Shown here: positions 1-10,034 of the stretch, piece after piece
Layout: each line of letters begins with the position of its first letter
Position numbering within the stretch: position 1 is the stretch's first letter
Source: Strigamia acuminata
Lineage: Eukaryota > Arthropoda > Chilopoda > Geophilomorpha > Linotaeniidae
Reading direction: 5' to 3'
DNA length: 64,000 nt
Assembly (NCBI GenBank): GCA_949358305.1
Contig: OX442316.1
Coordinates: forward strand, 7,440,001-7,504,000
Program-made: the position numbers and the translations under genes
The notes under the pieces: model-generated
Seen by the model: only the letters and a program-made list of their open reading frames with translations
Told to the model about the DNA's origin: nothing
The model's database searches: none

Positions 1-277
1 AGGAAGTGAGTCGCCATCCATTTTAATGGAATCCAATTGGTGTAAGTTTGTGATGGATGCGAGTACGAGTTTCAACGCTCGAACGGATTCTTCCTTTGGT
101 TGTTGGAACAAGAGGGCGAATTGGTCCGTGACATGTTTACGATAGATGCGTGCGATCTTGCTACCCCAATTACAGCTTCTGGGCTTCATTTACTCGTGGC
201 TCGGGCTCATTAAGCCGACGGTCCAACACCACATTCAAAAATGGTTTCGTCTTCTCTGCTCGACTAATGAAATTCAT
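1..277 (-). pseudogene. Broken coding remnant, possibly Pao/BEL-type gag, open at the left edge
   Basis: Two minus-strand frames lie end to end. The first runs from an ATG at 277 to a TAA at 170 (35 residues). The second starts at an ATG at 187-189 and stays open for 63 codons to base 1, so it continues outside the window. The second frame is rich in charged and aliphatic residues and contains the run HVTDQFALLFQQPKEESVRA. Its spacing of leucines resembles the DUF1759 region of Pao/BEL retrotransposon gag, from memory of the family only. The overlap of the two frames suggests one older coding sequence broken by a frameshift, because the upstream frame is also protein-like. A stop codon directly precedes each ATG. 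It could instead be the edge of a host exon. I am fairly sure it is coding-derived and unsure of the family. Confidence 0.35.
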
Positions 278-1768
278 GGGTTAAAGGATTAACGTCAGGT
301 CAGCCTGCTAACTCCTTTTCACGGGAAAGTGACGAATTTAAAGACGAAGGCAATTATCTTGGCATTGACCACCCCGTTTCTTGAATAGGGCTTATCCCCT
401 GACCGCGGTCAACGAATTTCCCTTCTCACGCTGACAACAGACCGACAGATGTTGTGTGAGAGAACCGTACGAGGGAGTCAGTGTAGGATAATAGACCTCA
501 GGGGTGTTTCTCTTCTTTATCCATCAGTTGTGGCTTCCAGCAGCGCGTCTGTTCATTGTCTGGCCATCTTTTCACAACTTGATCAATTACATTTTTGCTG
601 CCTTCTTTCTATTTTTATCCAACTATTTCTTCTAATTCAAATCCCTCTTTTATAGTTTATGGGAGTTTACTGCGTTTCCTTAGTCGAACGTTTAATGCAA
701 ATTAAGCTGAGTGACTGACAACATGTGTTGGAATTGAATGACTATCTGTGCGTGCGTGGGAGAACGCGGGTTCTCGTGATCTCACCTTTAGTGAAAGCAA
801 ACTAAGGTGAAAGGAGTTACGAGTATGTGGGGACAAAAACTACAAAGAGGATGCGAAAAAAGGGACAATATACTCCCTAAATGCAGTTCCGTAGTTGTAA
901 ATAATTCAAAGTGAGTTTAACGGCTCGTAATACTGTCCTCGTGGACCCCTTGCTGTGGAATTTGAGGAATGGTCAGCAGGTCACCTTTAAAAATTTGTTG
1001 ATTGTAAAGACGCGGTGCTAGCTCATCAACAAGCATTGTCGAACGCCTTTTTTCAATTAGTGTAAAGGAAATATTTAATTTATAAGGAGTAAATGTGACT
1101 GATTGGACTAATTTCTCTCCGGAGACATTTTGTGTTGGTCTGCGTTTGCCAGTGTTTTAATTATGGATCTCACGCTCTCAACTCATCACAGAACAGTTAA
1201 TTAAAAGTTTAATGTCAACATTGGGTTTCACGTGTGGCGGGTTGAATTATAGGAGGGAGTAGGGGGGGAAATGATAAAAGGAAAGAACTACAAGTAGAAC
1301 TGCGAAAGAGAAGGGGGACGGGACGAGAACCCCTTCAAAAGTGGATGTTATATTGGGGTTACACTTCTCCATTGTGCTCTATGAATCATTTAACGTCTGC
1401 TGTCAATAAATTAGAAAAACAAAACAAAACATTCTTCTTTCGGTCTAAATTAATCATAAGGGCTTAATTGGATTTTCAGCTAACACAGTTTTGGTAACAA
1501 ATACTTTTTTCTTTTTTTTTAATTCTGTGTGAATTCACATATGTAAAATTTTTCGAAAAGCTGCGATTAATCATTCCAAGTGATGGTAATTATTTTGCAC
1601 ACAAATTCTTGTTTCTTGGCGCATAAGTTTGTGATGGATTGATTTAATTTTGCTTCTCATTTAGGACATATTATTATTATCTTCTGGCATATCTCATTTC
1701 TCAAAACTAATTTAACTGATGAATGGTCTGCAACTGCTGATGCACATTTTGAAACCAACCTAACCGAA

Positions 1769-1888
1769 CAAAAAAATTAATATGTAATAAAAAAAAAGAA
1801 TACATTATAAAAAAAAAAAGGAGCAAAAAAATTTCTGGCAAAAAAAAAAAAAATTAAATTAAAAAAAAAAATTAGATTAAAAAAAAAT
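1769..1888. repeat. A-rich low-complexity tract
   Basis: About 120 bases made almost entirely of A runs broken by short AT-rich words. It has no coding potential. It could be the decayed poly-A tail of an old retroposon, but no element body is recognisable beside it. Confidence 0.7.
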
Positions 1889-2432
1889 GCAATGACACTG
1901 CCAATTGAACACCTGTTAAAACAGCACTAAATGGACAAGGCCTTTCCTAGATTGTAGGTTGTAATTGGTTTTCTTTCATCCATCTTCGTACCGACAAGGC
2001 GTATGTCCTGAAGGTCTTAATAAAGCTCAAGAATTTATTCACGGTTCGTTCAGAAAATTACTTTACAGGTCCCACGAAGAAAACGGTTGTCCTTGGCATC
2101 ACTTGTTCCTCATTCCGCGTGTCTTTTCGCCTTGTGGGTGGGGTAGTAGGCTGGTTGATGGAGGTGATGATGTCAGTAGGCGAAGTATTCCCGCATGAAA
2201 AATGGAGCGCACACGTTGTGGCACCGCATCCCCCTTTATTCGTGATATCTTTATTTTTTTCTTATATATTTTTTTTTTATTGGTGAAAATTACAGGCAAC
2301 AACTTTTCAGCCGCGTCTGTTTATTACACTGTGAATCGACGCCTTCAGCGTTTGCGCAAATGAAATAAGAAGAAATGAAGTGAAAAAATACGTGAGCAAT
2401 GCCAAAACGAATGATGATGAATTCAATTTGCA

Positions 2433-2458
2433 AGAGAAAGAGAGAAAGAGAGAGAGAG
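2433..2458. repeat. GA microsatellite
   Basis: An imperfect run of GA and GAAA units, 26 bases long. Confidence 0.8.
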
Positions 2459-5451
2459 CAGATGGGGAAAAAATAACACGAAGAAACGAAGACAATTGGA
2501 TCGCATTTTAAATTTTTAAATGTTATTCTAAATTATTGTCGTACCGATAACAGACGAGTGACGAGGGAAGAAGAAATTTGAATTTTTAAACCATATGCAC
2601 GCTCTTGAGCCGATCAACATCCGTTTTAATCCCACGTGTCTGTATAATGCTCATTGGAACGGTGCTTTATACACCGCGATTATAGGGAACTTTCTTTTAA
2701 TCCAAAAGAATTTGTTTTGGATTCCTTTGATTTACGAGCCAGTGCCACAATCTGTTTAAAAAGTGCAGGCCAAAAAAAAGCCCAAGTTAGCAGTTAGTGA
2801 CTCGATAGGTGACGGCTGGAGAAAATAAATCTTGTAGCGAATGTGGAAGGACTGGCTCGTCTAGGCTGAAAGACAAAGATAATGAGGACAAAAAGACTTC
2901 CATTCGCTTTTTCTATCTTTAACCGACCTCTCTACCGGCTTTGCTACTTCCCCGAGAGACACAGGGTCAATCCAGCAGTGCATTTGGGGGCTCTTGGACC
3001 GTTGACATTGATTGCTAAAATGAAATCTAGAATGAGATTGCCCGTTAACTCGCAACTTACCTTTTAAAGGTTTGTGGCAGAAATTAGTTGCGAATCAACA
3101 CCAACTCGTGATTCGTCACGCGAGTGTTATTAACGAAAAGAAAAAGAAAGAAATAAGGTCTTAAGTGGTTGATGCACCCTAGCAACATTCCTGGTGTGTG
3201 CGGGTGTCTTTCAACCATCAACGAGGTCAAACGGGTGAAATTTACTTTTCTTCGGTTTTTCTATATTGCACCAAGTCGGATCATGTCAGTTTGCTGATGC
3301 GCAGATTCGTTCCTTCCTCCGTGTATGAGACCAGTATTTTTGTGCTGAATTTGAATTTGGGAGGTATTTGTGACGGGCTTGGCAGCTTGTAATTTGCGTC
3401 TGCAGTTTCAAAGAAAATTGCACGTTCGAATTGTGTCGAAACAAAATCGCGCAGATTATGTGAGAAACATTTGAAGAATTGTCTTTGGTACATTGGAAAG
3501 AGATAAACACTTTTCCATTAGCACTTTTCCCCGTTCCCACTTTCCACGGTTAAAAAAAGAAAATCTTTCGAAATGGATCAATAACTAAAAGACTCGTTTT
3601 GAACTAAAGGAGTGTACACAGCACATCAAGGCCGGGAAAAGAGGTGCGTCGCATATGTGGGAGTGAATGATAGATGGGGTCAAATATGTTAAGGCTTAAC
3701 TTAGATATGCCTATTATCTCGAAATCTAGCTCTTATCGGAAAATAATTTTTCTCATATCTTTTTATCAAATGGACCAATAAATTCCATTAAATTAATGAC
3801 ATGCTATCTCGGATAGAAGTTGCGTTTTGTTTCGTTTTCCAGTTAGTGCATTCAATTGCGCATTTAGTTCATCGACTTGATTTTTTTTTCTCCTTTCTTT
3901 TGCTTGACAGTTTAATAATCACAAAGGCGTTCAGTCAGATGACGTCACGGCAAGGCGTAATGACACGATTTATGAATGCGCAACGACGGTGTGTCATATT
4001 GGCTTAAAACGTCGTATGAGCCCACATCTGAGCATGCGTGCGCTTCACTCTAATTAACTTTTCTTGCCGTGTTTCGATTCCCGTCTTTCGTGTAGATATA
4101 ATCACTCGTTTCTTTTCACCAACGGGATTAAAAAATCTTTTTTTTTCCCGCTCCACTCAAATTTGTTTTGAGGAGAAGTGTAATTAGGGATGACAAATCA
4201 ATTTAAAATACAAATTTCTAGTGAATAATTATCGCAGTGTAAACAGTGGTGTGCTTATCGAGTGTGCGAATTGCTGTCTGGAGATTTGAATTATTTTTTT
4301 TTCAAGTTATTATTATTGAATTTTTTTTTGAAATTTCTAGAAAATGTTCGTCGCATTTGATTACGCGAGTGTTGTTGAATAAACGGACTTTCCTTTAAAA
4401 TTTATGGCTGCTCTCAAGTGCGATTCATTTACTTTTGCGTTTGATTTACGGTATCAACTTTAGACGAAATTACGACATTCACACTTGTTATCAAATTCTA
4501 CGCTATTTTATTAAAACCTTTGAACTGCTATTTATAATTTTGCACATTAAAACAATTATAAATTAGTCTTAATTTTTTTTCCATTCATAACAATAACATT
4601 AATAATTTCGCAAAGCAAATGGAAAATTTCTACCTTAAAAAATGAAATCAAGATTCCCTAAAGTCTCATGTGCTTTAAATAGTTTTCCAGTCATCATTTA
4701 CCTTGCAGGCTTTAGAGTTACGTTTAAATTAAACTTCAAATTTCGCAAGCATTCGAGTGTATTTAACTTAAAACATTAGTCCTGCGAAGCAAAAAGAAAA
4801 AAAAATAAGCCTAATAAATAGCAGAAATTAAAATGGCGTGATCATTTCCATACTGTTTCTCCGAAAATACCCTAACACTAAATTCAGGAATTATATACGC
4901 CTATAAATATGCCAAATAAGGTTAGGTTATCGTGATCCCCCGTGCTTCTGACACCACAATATATATCGGTTAAGCGCCAATGCAGACTCAAATAGGTAAA
5001 CTTCCGCTTAATTTTTCTATTCTTTCATGAGATTGTAGGAAAAGCTATTTCCTTTTTTGCATTTTGAAATGTGGCACCGAGGGAGGCTGAATGATCATAA
5101 ATCCCTTGATCCTCGCATTCTTGACCAGTCACGAATTGAAGATTTATTTCTTTGTTAAGGTGTTTGAGTTAGCACAGCCTAACAACTCGAACTTGGGTGG
5201 GATATGAAACAAAATTAAGTTAATGGAGTGTGCAGCTTCAAAGGGAACCGAGCATATTGCAGTTGCAGCTCACGAGGAAGTTGCGCGAGAACGGGGAGAA
5301 AGGAGGGAGGTGGCAAATGAAAATGATAATGGTGGGTCTGTTATTTCATCACATTTAACGTATTTTGCTTGTGACTCATTTCCTTAAAAGCCGAAAATGA
5401 TGAGATCAGATATACATGATAGCGAGAGAGAGTGAGAGAGAATTATACGAT

Positions 5452-5457
5452 TTTATT
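5452..5457 (-). terminator. Probable polyadenylation signal of the cyanase gene
   Basis: The minus strand reads AATAAA here, about 64 bases past the cyanase TGA. The distance suits a short animal 3' UTR. Chance occurrence is possible in AT-rich DNA. Confidence 0.45.
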
Positions 5458-5520
5458 ACGTATACGTGTACACAATTAAACATCACGTGCATCGAAATAA
5501 CAAATTTAATTTGCAATTCC

Positions 5521-5964
5521 TCACCAGGGGACGTAAGGAAGGAATTTTCCATCCAGCGTAATTTGCACTCGGTCTCCTGCTGGGTTTGGCACTCGTTTTA
5601 CGTCGAATTTGAAGTCGATGGCCGACATGACTCCATCACCAAACAACTCTCCGATCAGCTCTTTCATCACTGGCCCGTACACCTGCAGCATTTCGTGCAG
5701 ACGGTACAACAATGGGTCCGATGGGGTTCCGGCAACGGCTGCTCCCCGCAGAGGGGGACGTTGTAAAGCTTCAGCCACATGAGGGTCCAGTCCTAATTCA
5801 GTCGCCGCTTTTGATGCTTCCCCGGCGGACATCGAATGCTGTCCTAAAAGGGCTGATGTTGTCCATCCGGTGCTGCGACCAACTGCTACAGCAATATCAC
5901 TCCATTTCTTTCCTGAATTTCTCTGTGCTTGAATCACACGGTACGTTGCCTCGTCACGGTCCAT
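5521..5964 (-). CDS. cynS: Cyanate hydratase (cyanase), single exon, 147 aa
   Basis: Cyanase catalyses the bicarbonate-dependent breakdown of cyanate to ammonia and carbon dioxide and acts as a cytosolic decamer in characterised family members. The N-terminal half is the helical domain, with QRNSGKKWSDIAVAVGRSTG followed by TSALLGQHSMS. The C-terminal half is the catalytic domain. Numbered from the ATG at 5964, the three active-site residues are Arg88 and Glu91 (in YRLHEMLQVYG) and Ser114 (in FGDGVMSAIDF). Their spacing of 3 and 23 equals Arg96, Glu99 and Ser122 of the E. coli enzyme. The C-terminus has the usual TLDGKFLPY block. The length is close to the roughly 150-170 residues normal for the family, so the gene is complete without introns. 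The start context is good (G at -3, G at +4). The codon before the ATG is GTG, and a stop lies 17 codons further upstream with no other ATG between. G+C counts are 30, 31 and 40 of 60 in 5581-5760, above the flanks. The family assignment is near certain; the organismal origin is open. Confidence 0.96.
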   Translation of the reverse strand: MDRDEATYRVIQAQRNSGKKWSDIAVAVGRSTGWTTSALLGQHSMSAGEASKAATELGLDPHVAEALQRPPLRGAAVAGTPSDPLLYRLHEMLQVYGPVMKELIGELFGDGVMSAIDFKFDVKRVPNPAGDRVQITLDGKFLPYVPW

Positions 5965-6547
5965 CACAGGAAGCAGCAGAGACGCGAATGGTTTCCTCTT
6001 TAACTTGGATGTGGTTTAGAAATGACGAAAACTCAAAGCGTGTTTTATATTTAGATTCTGATGTAATGGCATTGCTACGCGAGTGTGCGAGGTGGGTGAA
6101 TGGCCCAAGTTTAATTTTAGGTGTAAACAATTTTCGTCCTAAAATATATATACTTTCAGAAGGAAAACTTGCATGCAAATAAGGACTTAAGAAAACCCTC
6201 TTTTATTTTTCATTATGTAATCTTTAAATTAGCTCTGTACGGTAATTAAACTTTTGCACCTCACGTTCTTTTCTCTTTAAATATCTGCATCTCTTGTTTT
6301 TAAACACTTTCTAACCATCTTGTCCACACGAAGGTCATCTGAAACTGGTCACGTTTCTCTCTCGTTTGTAACATGATGCCAGAGGCCGTTTCGGATATTA
6401 CTTGATGAGCTACCACACTACAACACACATCCACACACACACACACACACAACTAAACCGTGTTACCATCAAGCTCCCATAAACTCTTTTTTGTTACTTG
6501 GTCGTTAATGATGGCACTACCTTTCGTATATTTCCTCCTTTGATGCC
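5965..6547. other. Upstream flank of the cyanase gene
   Basis: This holds the presumed promoter and 5' UTR of the minus-strand cyanase. I see no clear TATA box or initiator. The frame open into 5965-6012 carries no extra ATG, which supports the start at 5964. Otherwise it contains AT-rich DNA and a CA microsatellite. Confidence 0.4.
6432..6451. repeat. (CA)10 microsatellite
   Basis: Ten uninterrupted CA units. Confidence 0.95.
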
Positions 6548-6694
6548 CTAACAAACAATTAGTTCCTTTAATGACTGAGGTTGTTGGTTGCCGCCAAAGA
6601 ATTGAGCGAAAGGGGAGTTGGCAAGACGGTCGTTTAAATTGGATTCTGGGGTGGATGCGGGGGGCTTGGCATTGTCCAGAAATACGTGGGTAGA
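6548..6694 (-). CDS. Possible terminal exon of an unidentified minus-strand gene
   Basis: The minus strand shows an acceptor (CCTTCATTGCAG) ending at 6695, then 48 codons open in phase 0 to a TAG at 6548-6550. The peptide begins STHVFLDNAKPPASTPESN and ends SLKELIVC. It is hydrophilic and Pro/Asn/Gln-rich, typical of a C-terminal tail, and unlike the Lys/Ile/Phe-rich peptides that random AT-rich DNA gives. No domain is recognisable. No ATG lies in frame upstream before a stop, so if it is real it must be spliced to an exon at higher coordinates. It lies about 580 bases upstream of the cyanase start on the same strand. It could be a chance open frame in a locally GC-richer patch. Confidence 0.3.
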   Translation of the reverse strand, partial: STHVFLDNAKPPASTPESNLNDRLANSPFAQFFGGNQQPQSLKELIVC

Positions 6695-9600
6695 CTGCAA
6701 TGAAGGTGCATTTATCAATCACTGATCAATAAGTGGAGGGGCGGAATTTTCCCTTTCAGAAATAACACACATCCGCATCCTACATAAACATTATTCTTTT
6801 TTTTTTATATTATTTTTATATAAGTTTAATAATTACATGTTCAAACATTGAATTATTCTCCTTATTAATTGAATTAATTTTTCAAATAATTAATTACCAT
6901 GATTAATTGACATTCATTTATCAATAAGGAAAGAGCAACGTCGGAAATGAAGTTGCGGCTTTAATAGAATCTCGTGGGTTGTTCGATGCTCACCCTTCAA
7001 AATTCTCTCGTTTTTTTAATCTTTTATTTTATTTTTTATTTTTTTAAAAAAAAAAAGAACAGAGTCACAAACAAGACGATAAAAGAGACACGTACGAAGT
7101 ACGAACGCACCGTGCCCACAGTTTGTGTGCATAATTAGGTAAAATTTGCCAGAGGCAATGACACATTTGCATAGCAAAACATCTTTTCAATTAAATTACT
7201 CATCACACATTATTCATTCTCTTGGTGGCTGCGTTCGAGCACGAATTTCGCTTCCGAGTTCTGATCCCCAAGAGGGTGGGGGCAGTGAGCGAAGGGTGAG
7301 CGGGTGTCTCCGGTGATGAATTGCGAGGCGAAAGGGGGCCGTTGCCGCCCTACTAAATCATTGCATGAGTGCACTCGTTGGTGCACTAAACTCTGCGACC
7401 TTCGCAAAAATATCGAGCAAACTTCCATTTGCGTAAGTATATTATGAGTTTTGCCACTTTTAGCTGTGTTAAGCAAATTAAAACGTTGGTGGGTTGCTGC
7501 TATAATTTCATCCCATCATAAGAGGGAATTTAATAAGCGATGAAGAGGAGATTATACAGTGCGTCGCAGAATTTTGTCTGCAGCACTCTTCTCTTCTCTT
7601 TCTCTTTGCACGCAATTGTATGTTTGGCGCCTATAATGAGAGAAAGGGTTGAGCTACGTTAGCTGCAGTTGATGAGTTCATCAGAGCAGCATTTACCGGT
7701 TGCTGAGATCAGAAGTGCGAGCCGAAATGGAAGTTCGCTTACACTTAGTGAATTATGCACATTGAGTGCCAAGTTTAATTTGTACTAATGTACATTTTTC
7801 GAGAAACATAATGCAGGAAATGACAGCAACAACCAGCTCACGTGGTTGGCGTTGCGTGAATCATTCGAGTACCAACATGTCCATGTTTCAAAACTTGAAA
7901 TGATGATCACATTTCAACTTGCTTCATTCCGTTCCGACCTTGGCTGTTACAGAGATTTCTTCATTAATTGTGTTCCGTCCTCCACGGAAGGAGGCCACAC
8001 CGATTTTTGATGACGCCTACTCTAATCACGAGTCATCTTTTCATTTTATCTTCAACCGTACGCCCTTCCTTGTTTCCCACAGATCAAAAGAACCATACCA
8101 CCGTGGGAGGAAAAGAGTTAATTGGAAACCTCGGGCTTCGGAGTGAATTTAAAAGAAAAATTAAAAAAGAAAATTGCATTTATGAAAAATTGTGTTTTAT
8201 TAAAAAAGAAATCTTAATTTTCTTTTCGCAATATCCAGCCAGGTACACAACAACATGAAAAGAATCATGCTGGTTCTGTTTTCACAAATTTTCCCTGTTT
8301 TAATAAGTTGTTTATTCACGAAATAAAATCAAAAGTAGACGCATTGAAATTAATTTGGTGTATACACTCAAAAAACGGTACCTACTTGTAAATGTATGAC
8401 AACTTTAGGATTTTGAATGTATTATTTAGAATCGACCAAGTCAGCACTTGCTGCTATTCATTTTTTAGTTCAACTTGACTTCCAGAAGATTCTTCGTAAA
8501 ATTATAAATTACTTGTCACCTTCTTCATTTCTTTTGTACTTTTCGACACACACTTCTAAAAAGAACACTTCGAATTGTTTAATCATATATGACGAATGGC
8601 AACACACGACATAAACCCACCAAGGACTACGAAATATTGGCATTCGATTTGTCAAACTTCTGTTGAGATAACTTCACAGCTGTGGAAGGAAAAAACCCTC
8701 GAAAAGTAGGGAGAATGGAAGTTACTTTTTCATTTTTTTTTTTTTTCAAAATGTCATAAACATAGTTGGGAAAATGAAATGTGTCCATTCGATCGTTTGG
8801 TGTGTACACATTAAATGAGCGTGAGGCATATATAAATCACACCCGGTTGCGTGTTTTGTGTGCGTGATCGTGTTCCTGCTCGTAATCAAAGATTCATCAG
8901 TGGGTTGGGACTTCGCAATGTGAACCCTCGAAAAAAAATTAAAAGCCAAAAAAAATAAAAAAATATAATAAAAAAAAAAATCTCTAGCTCATTCTTCATT
9001 CTCTGACAACTGACCTAAGCATGTGTGTACATTCTACATAAATTTATTTACTGTTTATTCATTTAATTGACGTTGCAATTCAATTCGAATTTTTGCAAGT
9101 TTTGATAACGCAATAAATAATCGAGCGAAGTTTGATGAAAATGACTTCATTAAGCGACTAACTGATGATGTGAAAGCTTAAAATCAATTCAATTTCATGG
9201 ACAAGTTTGTAAATTTTAAATTTATTTAGATATGTGTCTAGTTTATCACTGCACTACTGTTCGGGGCTCGTAAACATGCAGCAAAAGGTGTGGCCAATAT
9301 GATCATCTGGTGCAACTCAATTGAATCCACTTCATTCAGAATCATTTATATTTATCATTCGCTGGCGACAACATGACAAATGCGGTTTTATACATTATAT
9401 CTTTATTTCATTTCCGTCACACTTTTTTCGTCTCTCGTTTCCCTCTTTCTTTTTTTACATCTAGTCTTTACAAACTAGAATAAACTAACGATTTTTTTCC
9501 CTATTATTTTCCGTGCATTCTTTAGTTGGAAGGATTGTGTGTTGAAAAATGTCCTTACGTACTCTTTTCCATCTCGTTTTGATTTTCAATTTTTTTCTTC

Positions 9601-9854
9601 TTCCTTTTTCTGCTTTTTCTATTCATCTACTCGCTTTCCCTTACTCGCCTTTTATTATGCGTAAAACTCGGTGAATTATTTTGAGCTCGTGAATTTTTCC
9701 CCCACTTATAAAATTTTCACGACAATGTGGGGACCTTTTTTTGAAAATAAATGTCAACTGACACTGCAATGAATATTAAAGGTAAGTTAAAAAAAAAGAA
9801 ATAATAAAAATGAGAACTCCCCCTATTCAAGGAAATGTCGTCTCCGGTGTCCTA
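6695..9854. other. Gene-free stretch
   Basis: I find no supported gene. A GC-richer patch at about 7220-7400 is open in all three minus-strand frames for over 100 bases, so its reading frames carry little information. A near-perfect plus-strand donor (AAAGGTAAGTT) sits near 9778-9787 without a convincing exon before it. The remainder is AT-rich with homopolymer runs, including T-runs near 8730-8745 and an A-rich patch near 8932-8980. Confidence 0.45.
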
Positions 9855-10034
9855 TCAAACATTCCTGGTGCCATCTCTGTAAGGACTCGGTGATCTTACA
9901 CCTTTGGGTGATGGAAGAGACCTTATGGACGTGTTGTTCTTCAGTGGCCATTTATTCATGACGGAGACAAAATTGGTTTCTTGTGTGTTATTTCTTAAAG
10001 TGCTCTTCGCTATGTCCTCGTAATTTGTTCGTCC
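9855..10034 (-). CDS. Possible terminal exon of an unidentified minus-strand gene
   Basis: A minus-strand acceptor (GTAGATTCCCCAG) ends at 10035. It is followed by 59 codons in phase 0 and a TGA at 9855-9857, with a second stop directly after it. The peptide starts GRTNYEDIAKSTLRNN and ends SPYRDGTRNV. It includes the basic Ser/Pro stretch SLPSPKGVRSPSP, which looks like a disordered tail with possible proline-directed phosphorylation sites. The other two minus frames are closed early (TAG or TAA within 15 codons), which favours this frame. No domain is seen and no partner exon can be assigned. A chance open frame is not excluded. Confidence 0.35.
   Translation of the reverse strand, partial: GRTNYEDIAKSTLRNNTQETNFVSVMNKWPLKNNTSIRSLPSPKGVRSPSPYRDGTRNV

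Larger units (their letters stand above)
278..5520. other. Gene-free stretch with low-complexity tracts
   Basis: I see no convincing gene here. The DNA is AT-rich with many poly-A and poly-T runs. Strong-looking donors occur on the minus strand near 3050-3065 (AAAAG before GTAAGT) and near 780-790, without a convincing exon attached. A 54-codon plus-strand frame from the ATG at 5223 is protein-like but has a weak start context and no other support. The last 60-odd bases before 5521 hold the presumed 3' end of the cyanase transcript. Confidence 0.5.

Noticed and set aside
2097-2260. Protein-like minus-strand frame rich in Thr/Pro
   Set aside because: No acceptor with a pyrimidine tract and a poor donor; likely chance in a GC-richer patch.
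2861-3055. Minus-strand frame with an acceptor-like site
   Set aside because: Stops come from unspliced reading, the donor is weak and the composition is not convincing.
5223-5387. 54-codon plus-strand frame with protein-like composition next to the cyanase
   Set aside because: Weak start context, short, no splice or homology support.
5712-6182. 156-codon plus-strand frame across the cyanase
   Set aside because: Antisense shadow of the GC-rich cyanase gene; no domain.
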